From the NCBI RefSeq assembly GCF_004766045.1, contig NZ_SPQQ01000002.1:744001-808000 (forward strand): a DNA stretch of 64,000 nucleotides, given 5' to 3'. Origin of the DNA: Desulfosporosinus fructosivorans (GTDB taxonomy: Bacteria; Bacillota; Desulfitobacteriia; Desulfitobacteriales; Desulfitobacteriaceae). Shown in pieces: positions 1 through 8,293 of this stretch (position 1 is its first letter; every line of letters begins with the position of its first letter). Both the position numbers and the translations under genes were made by a program. Below the pieces are notes generated by a model that was not told the origin of the DNA, did not search any database, and saw nothing but the letters and a program-made list of their open reading frames with translations.

Positions 1-704
1 GAACCCATCTGGTTCCACGGCCAGTTATCCAAAGCATTGGCTATCGTGAGCCATGAGAGAATAACGGAATAGAACCAACCAACCGCTGTAACTAGCGGTA
101 AAATAACTTTTCCACTCGCGGACCAACTGGCTACGTTCGGATATATTAACACCAGATAACCGATAAACGTCAGGAAAAATCCCACGAAAAACTCAATGAT
201 CCCGACCATCGGTTGCTTGAGGCCCAAATCTACCCAAGGCCAGTGGCCCATGCTTGTGGGTAAGATTCCGAAACAGTAGAAACCTAAGAGAACAATCATG
301 CCTGTAGCAGTCCAACCTGCTCCGCTCGGATTAAAGGCAGGCTCAAATGCCCCGACACCCAACACGAGTATACCCACTGTTAAAAAAGCCAAAACTGTAC
401 TGACTAAAAATGTAACTAGCCCCATCAGAGGTTGTCTAAACCGGTTAAAAGGCCAAAACTCCAACATGAATACTAAGAACACAACCTCCATAATAAACCA
501 GAACAGGACGGCACCAAAGGGTTGTGGGTATAGTTTCCATACCCCTTGCTTTGGATCCGCAAACAAATTCCAAACAATGAAGCTTACTAAAAAAATAATT
601 GCCAAATGTGCGAGTGCAAAGGAGACCGACCTGAGGGATAAGCCAAATGGTTTATTGTTGTTAATAACCTCCTTGCCCCTAGTCTTACTGGTTGAAGCGT
701 CCAA
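1..704 (-). CDS. Polytopic membrane protein, 3' end beyond the window
   Basis: I read this frame by hand from the reverse strand; it uses a TTG start and runs off the window edge, so about 234 codons are visible. It begins LDASTSKTRG and has about six hydrophobic spans, near residues 25-45, 58-78, 84-106, 122-140, 155-178 and 187-208. The spans are separated by short loops rich in Trp, Pro and Phe (EFWPFNRF, GHWPWVDLG, DNWPWNQMG). GGAGG lies 7 bases before the TTG at 704-702; another TTG sits two codons upstream. I do not recognise the family. A sigma-54 promoter with upstream palindromes lies directly upstream, and the adjacent operon encodes an ETF system with a sigma-54 activator. It is therefore probably co-regulated with that system, perhaps as a transporter or membrane partner; that role is inference. 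Confidence 0.7.
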   Translation of the reverse strand, partial: MDASTSKTRGKEVINNNKPFGLSLRSVSFALAHLAIIFLVSFIVWNLFADPKQGVWKLYPQPFGAVLFWFIMEVVFLVFMLEFWPFNRFRQPLMGLVTFLVSTVLAFLTVGILVLGVGAFEPAFNPSGAGWTATGMIVLLGFYCFGILPTSMGHWPWVDLGLKQPMVGIIEFFVGFFLTFIGYLVLIYPNVASWSASGKVILPLVTAVGWFYSVILSWLTIANALDNWPWNQMG

Positions 705-838
705 ATCCAACACCTCCGGTACAAATTACCTGTCTCTCCCAGTTCACATTAATGGTTAGCCAAACATATCTCTACACTCGTCTCCATTCCGGCTGGATTC
801 AACCATTCCGTTAACAGAACAGGCTGTATTTAATGAAT

Positions 839-855
839 TGCAATTTTCGTGCCAA
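839..855 (-). promoter_or_regulatory. Sigma-54 (-24/-12) promoter of the membrane protein gene
   Basis: The reverse strand reads TTGGCACGAAAATTGCA. This matches the RpoN consensus TGGCAC-N5-TTGC at every key position, with ten bases between GG and GC. The predicted transcript would start near 827 and lead into the membrane protein at 704. The sequence match is direct; activity is inferred. Confidence 0.85.
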
Positions 856-929
856 TATCATTATTTGGCTTTTCCCCTTGTTTCCAGTTCCCAACTTTGC
901 TTTCACCACAACTTGTCTCATCCCAACAA

Positions 930-946
930 TGTTCCAAACCGGAACA
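930..946. promoter_or_regulatory. Inverted repeat, candidate upstream activator site
   Basis: TGTTCC-AAACC-GGAACA is a perfect 6-bp inverted repeat with a 5-bp spacer. It lies about 75-90 bp upstream of the -24 element at 839-855, a normal distance for a sigma-54 activator site. A related half-site pair, TGGAAC..GTTCCA, occurs at 1041-1054 inside the terminator stem. The likely ligand is the activator encoded at 5085-7064; this is inferred from proximity. Confidence 0.55.
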
Positions 947-1011
947 GCGCTTTTTCCCCACTACAAATAAACAGGATTTTTTGGCCGTTTAGCTGAATAT
1001 TCTGACCATTC

Positions 1012-1074
1012 AGAAAGAAAAAATCTGGCGTGTTCTAAAGTGGAACACGTTCCATTTAAGAGCACGCCAGGATT
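1012..1074 (-). terminator. Rho-independent terminator after the etf operon
   Basis: There is a long imperfect hairpin (arms about 1022-1045 and 1050-1074, including TGGCGTG/CACGCCA). In the minus direction it is followed by TTTTTTCTTTC. It sits 15 bp after the etfB stop and separates that operon from the sigma-54 promoter of the next gene. Confidence 0.8.
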
Positions 1075-1088
1075 CCTACCGGTATATT

Positions 1089-1958
1089 CTACTTCAAGAG
1101 ATTTTCTCGTTCTAAGAAGTCTAATACACTACGAGAAATCTCTTTTACATTCCCTTTTAGTACATTATTCTTTTTCGAACTCACTCCCCCTGACTTCATA
1201 AATTTCATCTTGTCCTGAAAGGACAAGTTCTGTTCGGGAACTATAGTCTTCTTTGTCCGCGGCCGTTTAGGACCAACATCGACTAATTCAACTAGGCTTT
1301 CCGAGCTGATTGCTTGACAATCTACACCCACTTTCTCAAGCAGCGATTCGTCCAAAAACCGTTTGACTCGCGTGTGAACGGAAATATACCGGGGTGTGTG
1401 GATCTCTCTCTCTACCGCCAGCACTGCCGGCAGGTTACATTCCACCACCTGCCTAGCCCCTCTTTTTAGCTTCCTGCTTGCCTGTACGATATTGTTTGAC
1501 TGAAGCACCTCCAGTTCAATTACGCCTGTGATTTGAGGCACGTCTAGTAAATGAGCAAGGATTGCAGCCATTTGAAAACCGTTCCAATCAACACTAGTAT
1601 TACCGCATAACACTAAATCAAAAGTTTCTCTTTTTATCTTTTTACTGAGTTCGTTCGCAACTGCATATGCATCTAACTGGATATCTTCACTTTCGAGGTG
1701 AAAGGCCTTATCCGCCCCCATTTTTAGACAGATCTCCAAGATCTCCCGAACATAGGAAGGCCCAAAAGATATGACGATTACCTCAACATTGTCTAACTGT
1801 CGTTTTAGCACTAGCGCCTGTTCCAGCGCGCACCGGTCAGGGCGGTTTATGGTCTTTAACTGCCCGCCTCCGCCCTTGACGACTGCAATATTTGTTATTC
1901 CTGGAACCGCCTTCGCTTCCAGTAGTTTAACACATTTAACACAGACAAATATTCTCAC
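1089..1958 (-). CDS. etfB: Electron transfer flavoprotein beta subunit
   Basis: 289 residues. This is the beta subunit of the heterodimeric electron transfer flavoprotein, which carries electrons from acyl-CoA or other flavin dehydrogenases to a quinone-linked acceptor. The N-terminus MRIFVCVKCVKLLEAK and the segment CALEQALVLK fit the family, as do LVLCGNTSVDWNGFQMAAILA and the C-terminal PRYISV signature region. A Lys-rich tail of about 60 residues follows the usual core. The gene lies 14 bp after the membrane FeS oxidoreductase and is last in the operon etfA-FeS protein-etfB, ending in a strong terminator. The order with the FeS gene between the two ETF genes suggests a dedicated complex. 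It differs clearly from the second etfB at 36151-36882, so the window has two separate ETF systems. Confidence 0.92.
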   Translation of the reverse strand: MRIFVCVKCVKLLEAKAVPGITNIAVVKGGGGQLKTINRPDRCALEQALVLKRQLDNVEVIVISFGPSYVREILEICLKMGADKAFHLESEDIQLDAYAVANELSKKIKRETFDLVLCGNTSVDWNGFQMAAILAHLLDVPQITGVIELEVLQSNNIVQASRKLKRGARQVVECNLPAVLAVEREIHTPRYISVHTRVKRFLDESLLEKVGVDCQAISSESLVELVDVGPKRPRTKKTIVPEQNLSFQDKMKFMKSGGVSSKKNNVLKGNVKEISRSVLDFLERENLLK

Positions 1959-1972
1959 TATAAACCCTACTT

Positions 1973-3952
1973 TCAGCTTATTTCCAACAATTCACTGATA
2001 TCCTTAACCTTAATTTTGCTGCCACGAAATGAGCAGGCAGTGTCCAACATAATTTTGCAATAGGGACAAGCGGTTGCGATAACGTCCGGCTGCTTCTCTT
2101 CGGCCTGAGCAAATCGGCGATAGTTAATCCTTTCACCCATTTCAGACTCCAGCCACAATTGGCCACCCCCGCCGCCACAACAAAAAGCCTGGTCACGGTT
2201 TTCCTCAAATTCCATTAGGGTAAGTTTAAGGTTGGGAGCGGACTCAATTAGTTGCCGAGGATTAGAGAATTCCTTGTTGTGCCTTCCCAGATAACACGGA
2301 TCGTGATAGATTACTGATTGTTCCCAGGGTTCTTTCAAACTCAGCCTCTTATCCTCGATTAATTTCATGATGAATTGACTGTGATGAACCACATTGATTT
2401 CCAGACCCAATTGCGCATATTCGTTCTTGAAGACGTGATAGCAATGAGGGCAATGCGTAAGGATAGTCTTGTTCGAGAACTTGGCTAAAGTTTGATGGTT
2501 CTGTATGGCCAAATCTTGAAATAAAGCTTCTTCCCCCATTCGCCGTACGGGATCACCACAGCAGATTTCTGAGTCGGCCAAGGTTTTGTATTTTACTCCA
2601 GCTTTGGTTAGGATTCTCATTGTTGCTTCTGCAATTTCCTGAATTCTATTGTCATAACCTACACCACAGCCCAACCAATAAATTACCTCAGTTTGTTCAT
2701 CGTCAACGTCTGAAAGTTTGAATTTATCCAGCCATTCATAACGTTTCGCGGGTTCATATTCCCAAGGATTCCCCAGAGACTGAATGCCCTCTAATGCCTT
2801 GGCGGCTAGCGCTGGAACAAATCCCCTGCTTGTCAAGGCAATACGCAAGTTTATGATCTGGTTAAGCGGACTGTTGCTGACCGGACAATGCTCAACACAA
2901 CTGCCGCAGGCAGTACAACTCCAAACAGCCTCACTGGCAATCACTCCATTTCCATCCTCAAGCAAATTATTTCCTGATTTAACTGCGGTTTTCAGTCCCT
3001 GCAGTATAGTTCTCGGAGACAGGGCCTTCCCCGTAAGAAATGCTGGGCAATTTTCTTCACATCTGCGGCAGTTGGTACAGGCATTGGCTTCCAACGCGTC
3101 TCTCCAGCCGAGATCTTTTGGGTGATACGCGCCTATATCTTGCCGATTTTCCAAATTTCTCACGGGTGGGAAGGGAGCTAATGTTTGTTCCGTTTCAGGG
3201 CTTAGCAATATATTGGCTGGCGAAGCCAACATATGAAACAGTTTGGTATAGGGGATAATTGCGATCATGCCTAAAGCAAGAATCACATGGATGCCCCAAA
3301 TAACTAAGTGTGCATCTAGCAATTGCCCGGGACCAACATGCGCAGCCCGTATTGCCACGGCAATTAAGTACCCCATAACAGACCAGCTTTCCTGCCACGG
3401 TAATCCCATTGCGGCAATGCGGAGACCTTCCGCTAGAAAACCTGTCAAGCCTACACCAATCAATAAAGACAGTACCCTAACAGATTCAAGTTTAGTCTCA
3501 TCCTCTTCCGAACCGTACCTCACCCGTCTATATAAAGCCATGCAAGTACCTGCCAAAAATATGATACCAACAACATCTGCGTAAAACGCGAATATCAGAT
3601 ACCTCCAATTATCCAACAGCTTATGCGTTATATAGATGTCAGCCGCAGCAATGGTGGTTGCTATCAACAACCCACTAAACCCAAGAAAAATTAAGAAATG
3701 GATAATTCCCTCCGGCTTTTTGCGTCTTATCTTTTGGTGACCCATGATGTAGACCAAGAACTTTGCGAATAATCGAGACCACTGCCAAACTGAGCTCCCC
3801 CTACACCTTTGCCACTTTAGAATTTGGCGAAATATTCCTATAACGAGAGATATAATGGAAACTGCAGCCCCTAGGTAAAAAATCTGGTGTGCCCATAGAG
3901 GTATGTGCCAAAATTCTTCATATGCCACTTGCACTGAGAACACTCCCTTCAC
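1973..3952 (-). CDS. Membrane (Fe-S) oxidoreductase, ETF:quinone oxidoreductase type
   Basis: 659 residues, GTG start, overlapping the 3' end of etfA by 35 bp. The N-terminal part has about five membrane spans (near 22-42, 85-107, 117-140, 160-180, 217-245) with conserved His residues, resembling the NarI-like cytochrome b domain. Next comes a HdrC-type pair of 4Fe-4S motifs (CTNCRRCEENCP and CTACGSCVEHCP, about residues 290-355). Two CCG domains follow (CCGDPVRRMGE and CCGGGGGQLW). Proteins of this build encoded beside etfAB are known as DUF224/EMO-type ETF:menaquinone oxidoreductases in syntrophs and Geobacter, passing ETF electrons into the quinone pool. Its position between etfA and etfB supports that role here; the direction of electron flow cannot be read from sequence. 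Confidence 0.88.
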   Translation of the reverse strand: MKGVFSVQVAYEEFWHIPLWAHQIFYLGAAVSIISLVIGIFRQILKWQRCRGSSVWQWSRLFAKFLVYIMGHQKIRRKKPEGIIHFLIFLGFSGLLIATTIAAADIYITHKLLDNWRYLIFAFYADVVGIIFLAGTCMALYRRVRYGSEEDETKLESVRVLSLLIGVGLTGFLAEGLRIAAMGLPWQESWSVMGYLIAVAIRAAHVGPGQLLDAHLVIWGIHVILALGMIAIIPYTKLFHMLASPANILLSPETEQTLAPFPPVRNLENRQDIGAYHPKDLGWRDALEANACTNCRRCEENCPAFLTGKALSPRTILQGLKTAVKSGNNLLEDGNGVIASEAVWSCTACGSCVEHCPVSNSPLNQIINLRIALTSRGFVPALAAKALEGIQSLGNPWEYEPAKRYEWLDKFKLSDVDDEQTEVIYWLGCGVGYDNRIQEIAEATMRILTKAGVKYKTLADSEICCGDPVRRMGEEALFQDLAIQNHQTLAKFSNKTILTHCPHCYHVFKNEYAQLGLEINVVHHSQFIMKLIEDKRLSLKEPWEQSVIYHDPCYLGRHNKEFSNPRQLIESAPNLKLTLMEFEENRDQAFCCGGGGGQLWLESEMGERINYRRFAQAEEKQPDVIATACPYCKIMLDTACSFRGSKIKVKDISELLEIS

Positions 3953-4952
3953 TGATCTCCTTTTTTCTTTTTCTCAGCTCCAACTCGGCAGCCAAAACAG
4001 GCAATAAATCAGCACTATCAGCCTCTATTTGTAAGTCTGCCAATTTCATCATAGGAGCGAAAGGGTCCTTATTAACAGCAATGATTTTTCCCGATTCTTT
4101 CATCCCGCCGACATGTTGACTGGCTCCGGATATTCCTATGGACATATACAATTTAGGCCGTACAGTCTTTCCCGTTTGCCCCACAAGACGTTCACGGGGT
4201 ATGTTGCCGGCATCCATGGCCATACGGCTCCCCCCCAAGGTTGCGCCTAAAGCATCTGCTAACTTCTGCATCTGCTGCCACTGGTCCGAGCCACTGACTC
4301 CATGACCTCCGGCTAAGATTATTTCTGCTTCTTCCAGGTCTATGGTCCGCGGATCCCCTTTTAGGTATCGAACAACCTTGGTTCGCACCTGGGACAGATT
4401 AATCATCACTTTTGGGTGTTCAACACTTATTTGTTTGATCTGACCGGGTCTGCCCAGTCCAATTGAATTCTCCCTTACTGTAATAATTTGGGGGTTACCC
4501 TTGGTAACAAAAGTTGCCTGAGCACGTCCACCATAAATTTGTTTGATCATCTTCAGCCTACCCTGTGCGTCCAACTTAAAATCTGTACAGTCACAAACCA
4601 GCCCCACTCTTAAAAATGCAGCTACTCTTGCGGCCAAATCGCTTCCATCTGGTGTTGCACCAAGCAAAATAATCGAGGGCTGCCGACTTTGAACCAGTTC
4701 CACCATAGCCTGGCCATAGGCGTCAGTAGTATATTGTTCAAGCTCAGGCAAGTCAAGCAAAAGCGCTCCGTCCGCGCCATACTGACTGATTTTCCCAACA
4801 ACGTTATCGTTGATTTTGTGTCCGAATACTACTGCATACATCTTTGAACCTAAGGTATTGGCAATTTTCACACCTTCCTCTAAAAGTTCCATCGAAACAA
4901 ACTCAATCTCACCCAAATTTGTTGTTTCAACATAAACCCATACTTCAGCCAT
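3918..4952 (-). CDS. etfA: Electron transfer flavoprotein alpha subunit
   Basis: 344 residues. This is the FAD-binding alpha subunit of ETF. The N-terminal domain starts MAEVWVYVETT. The C-terminal FAD domain shows GGSRMAMDAG, LVGQTGKTVRPKLYMSIGIS, GASQHVGGM and the VNKDPFAPM segment, all typical. AAGGAG precedes the ATG, and a -24/-12 promoter is centred about 60 bp upstream, so the operon is probably switched on by the sigma-54 activator next door. It is the first gene of etfA-FeS oxidoreductase-etfB. The acyl-CoA or other dehydrogenase feeding it is not encoded nearby, so the electron donor is unknown. Confidence 0.93.
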   Translation of the reverse strand: MAEVWVYVETTNLGEIEFVSMELLEEGVKIANTLGSKMYAVVFGHKINDNVVGKISQYGADGALLLDLPELEQYTTDAYGQAMVELVQSRQPSIILLGATPDGSDLAARVAAFLRVGLVCDCTDFKLDAQGRLKMIKQIYGGRAQATFVTKGNPQIITVRENSIGLGRPGQIKQISVEHPKVMINLSQVRTKVVRYLKGDPRTIDLEEAEIILAGGHGVSGSDQWQQMQKLADALGATLGGSRMAMDAGNIPRERLVGQTGKTVRPKLYMSIGISGASQHVGGMKESGKIIAVNKDPFAPMMKLADLQIEADSADLLPVLAAELELRKRKKEISEGSVLSASGI

Positions 4953-5007
4953 GGCTTGTTCAACTCCTTATTGTCAATTAGGGATCTTCCCTAAACTTCT
5001 AATTCTA

Positions 5008-5024
5008 TGCAATTACGATGCCAA
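5008..5024 (-). promoter_or_regulatory. Sigma-54 promoter of the etfA operon
   Basis: The reverse strand reads TTGGCATCGTAATTGCA, i.e. TGGCAT-N5-TTGCA with the correct ten-base GG-to-GC spacing. It lies 56 bp upstream of the etfA ATG, between the activator gene terminator and etfA. No clear TGTTCC-N5-GGAACA copy was found close upstream, so the activator site may lie inside the activator gene or be divergent. Confidence 0.8.
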
Positions 5025-5046
5025 ATCTCTCTTAATAGCAGAGCCC

Positions 5047-5076
5047 CAAAAAAAAGGGGGTGAATGTTATCACCCA
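5047..5076 (-). terminator. Terminator of the sigma-54 activator gene
   Basis: In the minus direction the sequence reads GGGTGA-loop-TCACCC followed by CCTTTTTTTTT. It is 9 bp after the stop codon of the activator gene and upstream of the etf promoter, so activator and etf operon are separate transcripts. Confidence 0.8.
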
Positions 5077-5084
5077 GCTTTTAC

Positions 5085-7064
5085 TTAAGAACTCGTTAAA
5101 GAACGAATTTGGTATTTATCCAGTTTTCGATACAGAGTATTCCGTCCAATACCCAAGATTTTTGCTGCTCTTGATATTTCTCCACCTGCCTCCTGCAGCG
5201 CATTACAAATCGTTACAACCTCGTTAGTCTTAAGGCTTAGGTTCTTATTTATAGAGATATTTGCCGGGAACTTTTTGATATCTTCAGGCAGATGCTTGGG
5301 TTGTAATATACCTGCCTTTGCCATATAAATAGCTTGTTCCAGAATGTTTTGCAGTTCACGAATGTTTCCAGGCCAGTGGTAGTCGGAAATTACCCTGAGG
5401 GCTTTTTCGTCTATTCCCATTATTTTTGTTCCTGCCGTACAATTAATCTTATCTATAAAGTGTTTGACTAAGAGATCCAGATCATCTTTTCTTTCACGTA
5501 ATGCTGGAATTTGTATTTGGAAAACTTTTAATCTGTAATAGAGATCTGCCCTGAAATTATTCTTGGTTATTTCTAGTTTTAGATTCTTATTAGTTGCTGC
5601 AATAATCCGAACATCCACCGAAATTACCTTGTTATCACCTAAACGGGTTAACTGTTTGTTTTCCAAAATCCTTAACAAGCTAACTTGCAAATCTATTGGC
5701 ATATCACCAATTTCGTCTAAAAATAAAGTTCCCTCATCCGCCATTTCAAACTTTCCGGGTTTACCATCGCTTCTAGCACCCGTAAAAGCTCCCTTAGAAT
5801 AGCCAAACAATTCACTAGCCATTAGTTCGCGTGGAATAGCCGCGCAGTTTATAGCAACAAATGGACCTTCTTTTCTCATACTGGCATTGTGAATTGATTG
5901 GGCAAAAAGTTCTTTCCCTACCCCGCTCTCCCCCTGTAATACCACACTCGACGAAGTCCTGGCTGCTGTTTTAGCTAACGAAATTGCATTGTTAAATTCT
6001 AAGGAACTTCCTATCAAATCACTAAATATAAAAGATGCCGTGGCTCCAGCCATCCTGTTTACTAACTTTTTCACGCTTTTTATCGCCCTTAATATCCCGA
6101 CAACTCCGATTACCATTGAGTCTGGCCCATAAATCGGTTTGGCTGTTAGCGTGTAATAAAACCTCCCGTGATTAGCTTCGTAATAAACTTCTTCATCTTC
6201 TACCGCCTTGCCAGTTATAATGACCTTTGTCAAGATTTCAAGGCAATTCTGCGGCACTATGTTGTCAGCGGTTCTATCTCCTTTGAAACCTAACAACTCC
6301 TTGGCGATTTCATTGGCCATGGTTACGTTTCCAACGGTATCAATGCATATCAGACCCTCTGACATGGAGTCAAGGATCGTGTTTAAATACTTATTACTGG
6401 AGGCCAGCTTGTTGGAAGTCAATCTTTCAGCTAGATTCTTCTCAATAGCCAAGGTAGCTGCAACTACCATCCCTAATGTATGGCGGTTGGTATAACGGAA
6501 ATTACCGGACATACTCAGGGCACCAATAGGCATCCCTTCTGAATTATGGATAGGGGCAGTGGAACAAGTCCAGTCATGAAGGTCCTTTTTAACATGTTCA
6601 GCAGCTACCACCTGAATGGGCTCTCCTGATTCCAAGCAGATAGTGAGTGCGCTGTTACCATAGGCGCGATTGCTCCAGTCCCCCCCTGGGACGACATTAA
6701 TAAACTTCCCTTGATCCATAATTTCCGCATCACCGATGACATGTAGCATTGTGGCATTCTCATCAGTCAACAACACTACAAATCCCGACCCTTTTACCAC
6801 ATCAAAAAGGATCTGCATAAACGGTCTTGCACAAGCTATCAGTTCCTTCTTTTCCTCTAGCTTGAGTCTAAGCTCATCTCCTTCTAAAACGGAGCCCTCT
6901 GTAATGCTGGAAAAAGGGTCGGCATTTAGCTCCCTTGCCTTTTTCCATGATTCGAGTATCACTGGCCGGATACTCTTGGGTGTAATGCCTTGTTCGAAGT
7001 ACTCCTGCCAAGCTTTAAATAATTCTTGATATTCGTTGGCCGAACTCAGACTAAAATATTGCAT
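5085..7064 (-). CDS. Sigma-54-dependent activator, AcoR-like (GAF-PAS-AAA+-Fis)
   Basis: 659 residues from the ATG at 7064. An in-frame extension to 7142 is possible, but GGAGGTG lies just upstream of the chosen start (MQYFSLSS). The order of parts is an N-terminal sensor region with a GAF-like fold (FVVLLTDENATMLHVIGDAE), a PAS segment (SEGLICIDTVGNVTMANEIA), then the AAA+ domain. That domain has Walker A GESGVGKE, an intact GAFTGA loop and Walker B TLFLDEIGD. A C-terminal Fis-type helix-turn-helix (GIGRNTLYRKLDKY) ends the protein. It should activate the two -24/-12 promoters found beside it, at 5008-5024 and 839-855. The inducer is unknown; AcoR-type proteins respond to small metabolites. 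Confidence 0.92.
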   Translation of the reverse strand: MQYFSLSSANEYQELFKAWQEYFEQGITPKSIRPVILESWKKARELNADPFSSITEGSVLEGDELRLKLEEKKELIACARPFMQILFDVVKGSGFVVLLTDENATMLHVIGDAEIMDQGKFINVVPGGDWSNRAYGNSALTICLESGEPIQVVAAEHVKKDLHDWTCSTAPIHNSEGMPIGALSMSGNFRYTNRHTLGMVVAATLAIEKNLAERLTSNKLASSNKYLNTILDSMSEGLICIDTVGNVTMANEIAKELLGFKGDRTADNIVPQNCLEILTKVIITGKAVEDEEVYYEANHGRFYYTLTAKPIYGPDSMVIGVVGILRAIKSVKKLVNRMAGATASFIFSDLIGSSLEFNNAISLAKTAARTSSSVVLQGESGVGKELFAQSIHNASMRKEGPFVAINCAAIPRELMASELFGYSKGAFTGARSDGKPGKFEMADEGTLFLDEIGDMPIDLQVSLLRILENKQLTRLGDNKVISVDVRIIAATNKNLKLEITKNNFRADLYYRLKVFQIQIPALRERKDDLDLLVKHFIDKINCTAGTKIMGIDEKALRVISDYHWPGNIRELQNILEQAIYMAKAGILQPKHLPEDIKKFPANISINKNLSLKTNEVVTICNALQEAGGEISRAAKILGIGRNTLYRKLDKYQIRSLTSS

Positions 7065-7580
7065 TAAAAATCTAGCACCTCCGTCAGAAAGTATTGCATA
7101 ATTTTTAATTATCATTTTATTCTTAAAATTCACAATAATCAATAGTTTGACAATATATGCTTTTCTTTTGCTATGTACCCTTTTTGTGGCTTAGTAACAT
7201 ATCCTTGCATTAAATTAATTCGCCCCTGTCGAGAGGTCTTGGCTATATGTTTATCCTATGGTTCATGGTTCCTCATTTTGTGTATACATCCAATAAGCTT
7301 TCTCCGGCTTGTGAAACCTGACCACCACATAAGGGGTAGTCCTTATCCACATTTTGACATATTGGTTTGCGCCTAGATCATTTCGGTACCATAGAATAGG
7401 TTGTTATTGCACCTGGGTATTATGGTGGAACCATCCATTTAATGTTCTTTGACAACTTCACATAGCTAAGATAAGCAAAAGGAGAAGCTTCCCTTTCCCC
7501 AAAAAAGCAATAGGAAAAAAGCCGGTATTCCAAGTCATTTTTTAAACCCGGCGTAGGGGGTATTCTTTTTAAGCCTAGTG
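7065..7580. other. Long non-coding stretch
   Basis: About 500 bp upstream of the activator gene. Frames are short and closed. On the minus strand, near 7280-7350, the frame VVRFHKPEKAYWMYTQNEEP can be read without a start, which might be a gene remnant. No promoter could be assigned with confidence. Confidence 0.3.
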
Positions 7581-7730
7581 TTAAGCTTTTGAACTCCTTA
7601 ATTTCCTAAGGCCAAACACCCTGGCCTTAGTTTGTTGTGCCTTTCTGTCGATAAACGTATCCCTGGCCTCGAAGAGGCCGTTTTCAATTTCCTTAACCGA
7701 ACTCGACTCCACGCGGTTAAACAGCGCCAT
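7581..7730 (-). CDS. Small hypothetical protein, 49 aa
   Basis: The reverse strand has AAAAGGAGGAGCACC followed by ATG and an open frame of 49 codons. It begins MALFNRVESSSVKEIENG, ends LRKLRSSKA, and is highly charged. The near-perfect ribosome binding site with good spacing is the main support. It is read here from the sequence directly, because it is shorter than most gene finders accept. No family is recognised and there is no partner gene, since the panB remnant lies on the other strand. It could equally be a relic of a lost longer gene or the leader of a mobile element. Confidence 0.4.
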   Translation of the reverse strand: MALFNRVESSSVKEIENGLFEARDTFIDRKAQQTKARVFGLRKLRSSKA

Positions 7731-7820
7731 GGTGCTCCTCCTTTTTGTCCCGCAAGTCTATTATTCTTTCTGCGGCATTGATGCACAGGACAAACAAGCC
7801 GGTAGTGTTTAAATGCAGGC

Positions 7821-8087
7821 ATGCTTATTCAGGAAACTGGTGCTCATGCTGTAAAAGTGGATGGGGCTGATGAAGTGCTCTTCCACATCGTGGCACTTGT
7901 AAAAGCCGGTATCCCTGTTGTATCCCATCTAGGGCTGACTCCGCAATCAGTGGGAGTCCTTGGCGGATATAAAGTTCAGGGAAAAGATGCTGAAGAGGCT
8001 AAGAAGTTAGTCGAGGATGCCAAACGTTGTCAAGAGGCTGGAGCATTTGCGTTTAGATTAAAAACTCTTTACGGAGGTAGGGAATAA
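7821..8087 (+). pseudogene. panB: Decayed panB copy (5' truncated, internal deletion)
   Basis: 88 codons that match the intact panB at 30735-31571 almost residue for residue from [11 protein letters not shown] to CQEAGAFA. The match then jumps to the last few residues, LYGGRE against LYGSRE, losing roughly 85 codons in between. The first part of the gene, about 95 codons, is also missing. Downstream non-coding bases still resemble the 3' flank of the intact gene, including the AGGCTGATT terminator arm. This is therefore a real second copy that decayed, not chance similarity. Active-site regions are lost, so no ketopantoate hydroxymethyltransferase activity is expected. Confidence 0.85.
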
Positions 8088-8173
8088 CCCACACTTCATA
8101 TAACCAACATGAAAAAAAGCTAGTAGAATATACGAGCAAAATAGGGCCAAAATCCAATATTGTCCAACAAAGG

Positions 8174-8212
8174 TAAAAGGCTGATTCTCTATGATGAAAT
8201 CGGCTTTTTTAT
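8174..8212 (+). terminator. Terminator behind the panB remnant
   Basis: GGCTGATT pairs with AATCGGCT (with two wobble pairs) across an 11-13 nt loop, followed by TTTTTTATTTT. It is the degenerate counterpart of the perfect terminator after intact panB at 31669-31711. Confidence 0.6.
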
Positions 8213-8293
8213 TTTCATTCCATGATATTACCAAGGTGATGAAGTATAAGAAGATTGCGATAAGCTATTAGTCAGTCTCAAATAGAAAAAATT

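Noticed and set aside
298-759. Plus-strand open frame of 153 codons
   Set aside because: It lies opposite a better minus-strand frame with clear membrane helices, a ribosome binding site and a sigma-54 promoter; its own composition is not protein-like.
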